This document shows, in pieces, positions 13,689 through 17,543 of a DNA stretch of 17,543 bases (position 1 is its first letter; each line of letters opens with the position of its first letter). This DNA comes from CAZGTQ01 sp964528575 (GTDB lineage Bacteria; Planctomycetota; UBA1135; GCA-002686595): assembly GCA_964528575.1 (NCBI GenBank), contig CAZGTQ010000110.1, positions 1 through 17,543 of the forward strand. Reading direction: 5' to 3'. Position numbers and translations under genes: made by a program. The notes under the pieces were generated by a model. The model had not been told where the DNA came from and ran no database searches. It saw only the letters and a program-made list of their open reading frames with translations.

Positions 13689-15110
13689 ATGAATCGTGGA
13701 TGGATGATCGGCGGAGCGCTGCTGCTGCTCGTCGCGGTCGTGGCCGCGGTGGTCGCGCTCGGCGGCCTCGGCGGCCCGACGGAGGGTGAGGCCGCACGCG
13801 TGGCCCGGCCGTCCGCCGAGGCAGAGGAGCGCGTCGAGGCGCCGCTGCGGGAGCTGCCGCAGGAGACAGCGGAGCCCGCGGACGAGCGTCTGGCGGAGAT
13901 CGCGCGCGCCTCGCAGGCCGGCGGTCAGGCGCAGCCGGCGCCGGCGTCCGCGGAGCCGGCCCCGGATGCGCCCGTCGTCGTCCAAGTCGTCGACAGCGGG
14001 GGCACGCCGATCGAGGACGCAGACGTGGCCGCGACCGACTGGCTCGAGGCGCTCGGGGCGAGCCTCGCGGTCGCCGCGAGCTCGGTCGCGCGCACCGACG
14101 AGGAGGGGCGCGTCGAGCTCGATGCGCGGCTCGTCGCGGGCGGCTGGGCGTTCGGCCACGTGCAGCTCTTCGTGCGCGCGGAGGGATTCGCGCCGCAGGA
14201 GGTGCTCGCGCAGGTCGAGAACGGTGTCGCGCGGGTCGTGCTCCTGCGCTGGGCGAGCCTCATCGTGAGCGGGCGGACCGAGGCAGAGCAGGGGATCGTC
14301 GACGTCGACGTGCAGCTCGACGCCCGCGCGATCGAGAGCGACGCCGGCTGGTTCACGACGGCCGACGGCAAGCGCGCGAACGACCGCGTGCGTCCGGGCG
14401 AGCGTTTGGTGCGCATCGCGTGGACCGCGCCCGGCGGTGCGCGGCACCACAGCGAGGTCGCCGCATTCGAGCTCGCCGAGGCGGAGACGCGCGAGCTCGT
14501 CCTCGCGCTGCACCCGCCGGCGTTCGTGACGGGACGGCTCGACGCGCGCGTGCCGCGGCCCGTGGCCGACGGCGTCGTCGAGCTCCGCTCGGGCCGAGCG
14601 GGCTCGAGCCCCTTCTTCGACGAGGAGCCGGAGCTCGTGCACGCCTGGCACGTCGCCGTGCGCGAGGACGGAACGTTCGACGTCGGCGATCTGCCGCGCG
14701 GACCCGTGCACGTCGCGGCGGTGTGCGCTGGATGGACGTCGCTCGATGCGCCCGGCGCCGTGGCGCAGCTCGACGGCGAGCGCGACGTCGCCGAGCCGCT
14801 GCTCGGGGGCACGCACGAGCTGGTCGTGGGAATGGAGCGCGCCGCGCGCGCCGTCGTGCGCTTGCGCAATCCGAGCGGGCAGCCGCTCGCCGACGCGCGC
14901 GTCGAGCTCTTCGTCTCGATGCGGCCGCGCTTCGTCGATCGCGAGTACGTCGCGACGACCGGTTTCGACGGCACGGTCGCATTCGACGACGTTCCGGTGC
15001 GCGCGGCATCGCTCGTCGTCGAGCATCCGACGCTGCGCGGCGTCGCGGAGGACGTCGAGCTCGCATCCGGCGAGACGACGTCGCTCGCGTTCACCCTGGA
15101 GGAGCGTTGA
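13689..15110 (+). CDS. Membrane-anchored multi-beta-domain protein, tandem paralogue 1 (carboxypeptidase regulatory-like)
   Basis: 473 residues. A membrane helix at 7-27 (IGGALLLLVAVVAAVVALGG) is followed by an acidic, Ala/Pro-rich linker to about 94. The first beta-sandwich begins VVVQVVDSGGTPIEDADV, the classic start of carboxypeptidase regulatory-like (transthyretin-like) domains. Further domains contain GWFTT, RIAWTAPGG, LHPPAFVTGRLD, VREDGTFDVGDLPRG and, at the end, VATTGFDGTVAFDDVP, closing with SLAFTLEER. I see no catalytic motif. It probably sits on the outer face of the cytoplasmic membrane or in the periplasm as a binding or structural protein. It ends 1 nt before the next paralogue's start. 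The N-terminal anchor is unlike that of paralogues 2 and 3. Function unknown. Confidence 0.85.
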   Translation: MNRGWMIGGALLLLVAVVAAVVALGGLGGPTEGEAARVARPSAEAEERVEAPLRELPQETAEPADERLAEIARASQAGGQAQPAPASAEPAPDAPVVVQVVDSGGTPIEDADVAATDWLEALGASLAVAASSVARTDEEGRVELDARLVAGGWAFGHVQLFVRAEGFAPQEVLAQVENGVARVVLLRWASLIVSGRTEAEQGIVDVDVQLDARAIESDAGWFTTADGKRANDRVRPGERLVRIAWTAPGGARHHSEVAAFELAEAETRELVLALHPPAFVTGRLDARVPRPVADGVVELRSGRAGSSPFFDEEPELVHAWHVAVREDGTFDVGDLPRGPVHVAAVCAGWTSLDAPGAVAQLDGERDVAEPLLGGTHELVVGMERAARAVVRLRNPSGQPLADARVELFVSMRPRFVDREYVATTGFDGTVAFDDVPVRAASLVVEHPTLRGVAEDVELASGETTSLAFTLEER

Positions 15111-15190
15111 CATGCAGCGCAGGTCGGTCGCGCTGCTCTCGCTGCTCGTCGTCGCGTTGCTCGGGACGGCGGTCGCGCTGCGGCTGCTCG
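15066..15190 (+). repeat. Junction repeat copy A (end of paralogue 1 to start of paralogue 2)
   Basis: About 125 bp, very similar to 16540-16665. It spans the last 15 codons of the upstream gene, the stop, and the first 26 codons of the downstream gene. Within the coding starts, 74 of 79 bases are identical. The stop/start gap differs by one base. Confidence 0.85.
15098..15104 (+). promoter_or_regulatory. Ribosome binding site for paralogue 2
   Basis: GGAGGAG lies within the last codons of paralogue 1, 7 nt before ATG 15112. The equivalent site for paralogue 3 is weakened to GGTGGAG (16572-16578). Confidence 0.7.
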
Positions 15191-16584
15191 ACCGCGGTGG
15201 GGAGAGCGAAGTGACGCGCGTGCGGGCAGTCGCGCCCGAGCAGCGCCAGCGGGTCGACGCGACACTGCTCGACGCGACACTGCTCGGCGCGCCGGCGGAA
15301 GCGGCGCGCCGCGTGGCGCAGAAGACCGCTCCCGTCGCCGCGCCCGCGCCCGACGCGCCCGCGACCGTGGTGCCCGCGCCCTCTGCGCCGGCGCACGAAT
15401 GGGTGGCTCCGCCGGGGCGGCTGAGCGTGCTCGTCGTCGACAGCGCACGGCGGCCGATCGCGGGAGCGGACGTGACGAAGCTCGTTTGGGAGGACGGCTC
15501 GACGGTCCCGCGTGACGTGGCGCGCACGGACGCGGAAGGCCGGGCGAGCCTCGAGCTCTCCAGGTCGAGCGCGCTCCTCGCCGTGCGCGCCGACGGCTTC
15601 CTGCCGCGCGAGATCCTCGCCCGCGTCTCGGAGAGACGGGCGATGGTGATGCTCTCCATGCCGGCGACCGTGATCGTCACCGGCTTCGTCGCGCGCGAGC
15701 CGCAGCGCATCGTCGACCTCGACGTGCAGTTCGACGACCACGCGCTCGAGAGCGACGGGGGCTGGTTCACGACCTCGAACGGCAGCCGTGCGCACGATCG
15801 CGTCCGGCCGGGAAGCCGCGCGGTGCGCATCGCGTGGACGGATCCGGAGGGAGCCGTCCATCACAGCGACGTCGTCGAGCTCGAGCTCGCGGAGAGCGAG
15901 ACGCGCGAGCTACGCCTCGAGCTGCACCCGCCGGCGTTCGTGAGCGGGCGGCTCGACGAGGAGGTGCCGCGTCCGATCGTCGATGGCGTGGTGCAGATCC
16001 GAGCGGGTCGCGTGTGCCGCCTCGCGAGGATGCCCGACGAGCCGTCGTTCGGCGACTGGCCGGACAGGGAGCTGGGGTCGCTCGTGCGCGACCGGTACGT
16101 CGTCGTGCGCGAGGACGGCACGTTCGAGGCGAGCGACCTGCCGCGTGGCCCCGCGATGATCACGGCGGCCTGCTCCGGCTGGGTCTCGTACACGGGGCCG
16201 GGAGCGCTGTCGAGCTTCGACGGTGCGAGCGACGTCTGGGAACCGATGCTCGACGCCACGCATGAGGCCGTCGTCGCGATGCAGCCGGCGGCTCGGGTGG
16301 TCGTGCGCTTGCACGGACCGGGCGGGCTGCCCGCGACCGACGCACGAGTCACGCTCGAGATCTCGAGCTGGTTGCGCGGTGCCGACGCGCAGACCCGTTT
16401 CCTCGACCGGCACTACGTCGCGACGACCGGGCTCGAGGGCACCGTCGTCTTCGAGGACGTGCCCTCGCAAACGGCGTACGTCGACGTCGATCATCGGGCC
16501 TTGCGCCTTTCGGCGTTCCCTGAGAGCATCCAGTTGCGGTCCGGCGAGACGAAGTCGCTCGCGTTCACCCTGGTGGAGCGTTGA
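15112..16584 (+). CDS. Membrane-anchored multi-beta-domain protein, tandem paralogue 2
   Basis: 490 residues; ATG 15112 is preceded by GGAGGAG. The N-terminus MQRRSVALLSLLVVALLGTA is a signal-anchor (helix about 5-25) without a clear cleavage site. A Pro/Ala linker (about 72-95) leads to a carboxypeptidase regulatory-like domain (RLSVLVVDSARRPIAGADV, from 103). Two or three further beta-domains follow, with GGWFTT (216-221), RIAWTDPEG (239-247), LHPPAFVSGRLD (271-282), VREDGTFEASDLPRG and VATTGLEGTVVFEDVP, ending SLAFTLVER. The order and signature motifs match paralogue 1 throughout. A perfect 15-bp tandem duplication gives DATLLDATLL at 49-58. Likely extracytoplasmic; role unknown. Confidence 0.87.
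   Translation: MQRRSVALLSLLVVALLGTAVALRLLDRGGESEVTRVRAVAPEQRQRVDATLLDATLLGAPAEAARRVAQKTAPVAAPAPDAPATVVPAPSAPAHEWVAPPGRLSVLVVDSARRPIAGADVTKLVWEDGSTVPRDVARTDAEGRASLELSRSSALLAVRADGFLPREILARVSERRAMVMLSMPATVIVTGFVAREPQRIVDLDVQFDDHALESDGGWFTTSNGSRAHDRVRPGSRAVRIAWTDPEGAVHHSDVVELELAESETRELRLELHPPAFVSGRLDEEVPRPIVDGVVQIRAGRVCRLARMPDEPSFGDWPDRELGSLVRDRYVVVREDGTFEASDLPRGPAMITAACSGWVSYTGPGALSSFDGASDVWEPMLDATHEAVVAMQPAARVVVRLHGPGGLPATDARVTLEISSWLRGADAQTRFLDRHYVATTGLEGTVVFEDVPSQTAYVDVDHRALRLSAFPESIQLRSGETKSLAFTLVER
15256..15285 (+). repeat. Perfect 15-bp tandem duplication in paralogue 2
   Basis: GACGCGACACTGCTC occurs twice without gap (15256-15270, 15271-15285), encoding DATLL twice. Paralogue 3 has a single equivalent (DATLR) at the same place, so this is a copy-specific, in-frame slippage event in the linker. 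Confidence 0.85.
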
Positions 16585-16665
16585 TAGTGAAGCGCAGGTC
16601 GGTCGCGCTGCTCTCGTTGCTCGTCGTCGCGTTGGTCGGGACGGCGGTCGCGCTGCGGCTACTCG
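16540..16665 (+). repeat. Junction repeat copy B (end of paralogue 2 to start of paralogue 3)
   Basis: The second copy of the repeat at 15066-15190. Changes include GGAGGAG to GGTGGAG in the ribosome binding site, ATG to GTG at the start codon, and one extra base between stop and start. Confidence 0.85.
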
Positions 16666-17543
16666 GACGCAGTGGGGAACGCGACGTGACGCGCGCGCCG
16701 CGACCGGCCGTCGAGAAGCAGGAGCGAACCGACGCGACGTTGCGCGACGCGGCTCCGGTCGCCGCACGCCGGGTCGCGCAGGAGACCGCTTCGGCCGCGG
16801 CGTACCAGCCTGTCGCGCCAGCGCCGGAGTTCGTCGGTCCCAGGCGCGCTCTGGTGGTGTTGGTCTCCGACACCGCGGGAAACCCCGTTGCCGGCGCGGA
16901 TGTCATGGGAATGGCACCGCTCCCGGTCCTCGCACCGTACGTCGCTCACGAGCGTTTCCGCGACGTGGTCGTCTCGACGGCTCGCACGGATGCCCATGGG
17001 TTGGCGACGCTCGCGGACGCGGCCGTGGACGAGTCGAAAGTCAGCGCGCGCCTGCGCGTGCGCTGCGCGGGCTTCGCGCGGCGCGACGACGTGGACGTCT
17101 ACGCGCGGGACCCGGTGTGCCGCGTCACGCTCCTGCGGCCTGCGGCGGTGATCGTCAGCGGCTGGATCGGCGATCCGGAGCAGCGCGTCGACGGCATCGA
17201 AGCGCGACTCGACGACGCCGCGATCGAGGACGGGCGCGGCTGGTCGACGACGTCCGACGGGCGGCGTGTGCACCGCGGCGTGAAGCCGGGCAAGCGCGCT
17301 CTGCGGATCGCGTGGACGGCTCCGAACGGAACGCGTCACTTCAGCGACTCCTTCGAGCTCGAGGTCGAGGAGAGCGAGACGCACGACGTGCACCTCGAGC
17401 TCCACCCGCCGGTTGCCGTGAAGGGACGCCTCGCGTCGAGCGTGCCGCGGCCGATCGTCGATGGCGTCGTCGAAGTGCGCGTCGGCTGCCCGTTCTACGC
17501 ACAGGAGCCGATGGTGGTCGAGTCCCGTCGGGGGACCGTCCGC
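16587..17543 (+). CDS. Membrane-anchored multi-beta-domain protein, tandem paralogue 3 (3' truncated by window)
   Basis: Open from GTG 16587 to the window end, 319 residues without a stop. The N-terminal signal-anchor VKRRSVALLSLLVVALVGTA is almost identical to paralogue 2. The linker is followed by ALVVLVSDTAGNPVAGADV (carboxypeptidase regulatory-like start, from about 88), GWSTTSDG (GWFTT elsewhere), RIAWTAPNG, LHPPVAVKGRL at 272-282 and VPRPIVDGVVEV. The order matches paralogues 1 and 2, while the first beta-domain has diverged strongly. The start has a weaker ribosome binding site (GGTGGAG) and GTG, suggesting lower expression than paralogue 2. The missing 3' part should hold the last beta-domain. 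More copies may follow outside the window. Confidence 0.85.
   Translation, partial: MKRRSVALLSLLVVALVGTAVALRLLGRSGERDVTRAPRPAVEKQERTDATLRDAAPVAARRVAQETASAAAYQPVAPAPEFVGPRRALVVLVSDTAGNPVAGADVMGMAPLPVLAPYVAHERFRDVVVSTARTDAHGLATLADAAVDESKVSARLRVRCAGFARRDDVDVYARDPVCRVTLLRPAAVIVSGWIGDPEQRVDGIEARLDDAAIEDGRGWSTTSDGRRVHRGVKPGKRALRIAWTAPNGTRHFSDSFELEVEESETHDVHLELHPPVAVKGRLASSVPRPIVDGVVEVRVGCPFYAQEPMVVESRRGTVR

Noticed and set aside
11862..15830. Very long minus-strand open frame (over 1300 codons) across mnmH and the paralogues
   Set aside because: It is rich in Arg, Ala, Ser and Pro with no domain, and lies opposite genes with clear motifs. Long antisense frames are expected in DNA with extreme GC3.
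1..17543. CRISPR array, tRNA/rRNA gene, insertion sequence or prophage
   Set aside because: No spaced identical repeats, cloverleaf-like sequence, transposase motif or phage gene was seen on either strand by eye.

Overview
This is a 17.5 kb stretch of very GC-rich bacterial chromosome. I judge it well above 70% GC, with third codon positions almost always G or C. Gene density is high, and I see no insertion sequences, phage genes, tRNAs, rRNAs or CRISPR repeats. Three things suggest a high-GC Planctomycetota or Myxococcota-like lineage: a signal peptidase I with a large extracytoplasmic insert, an ECF sigma/anti-sigma pair followed by an exported DUF3106-like protein, and tandem membrane-anchored beta-domain proteins. 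The phylum is an inference and is not proven here.

Layout: (1) 1-4290, plus strand. The 3' end of fmt overlaps rsmB by GTGA (initiator tRNA formylation and 16S rRNA m5C methylation). After about 200 bp comes a tightly spaced set: a small membrane-anchored protein of unknown function, a short-chain dehydrogenase and a TIM-barrel sugar isomerase/epimerase-like enzyme. (2) 4291-5462: a short spacer, a probable 77-residue cysteine-containing small protein, and a stand-alone ABC-type ATPase. (3) 5508-6719, minus strand: a LeuA-family condensing enzyme without the C-terminal allosteric domain, convergent with the ATPase and divergent from mgtE. (4) 6851-9521: the MgtE magnesium channel, then signal peptidase I with an insert of about 230 residues. 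(5) 9648-12324: ECF sigma factor, overlapping zinc-type anti-sigma factor, and exported DUF3106-like protein, which looks like an envelope-stress regulatory operon. (6) 12365-13603: mnmH/selU, tRNA 2-selenouridine synthase. (7) 13689 to the window end: three tandem paralogues of a membrane-anchored, multi-domain protein with carboxypeptidase-regulatory-like beta-sandwiches. The third is cut off by the window.

Most genes are housekeeping. The parts that repay a second look are the tandem paralogue array with its near-identical junction repeats, the insert in the signal peptidase, the small cysteine-rich ORF at 4436-4669, the triplicated segment in the anti-sigma factor, and a recurrent -10-like box 8-9 nt upstream of several start codons that suggests leaderless transcripts. 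I did not find a clearly new multi-gene defence or biosynthetic system. The tandem array is the best candidate for an undescribed element.
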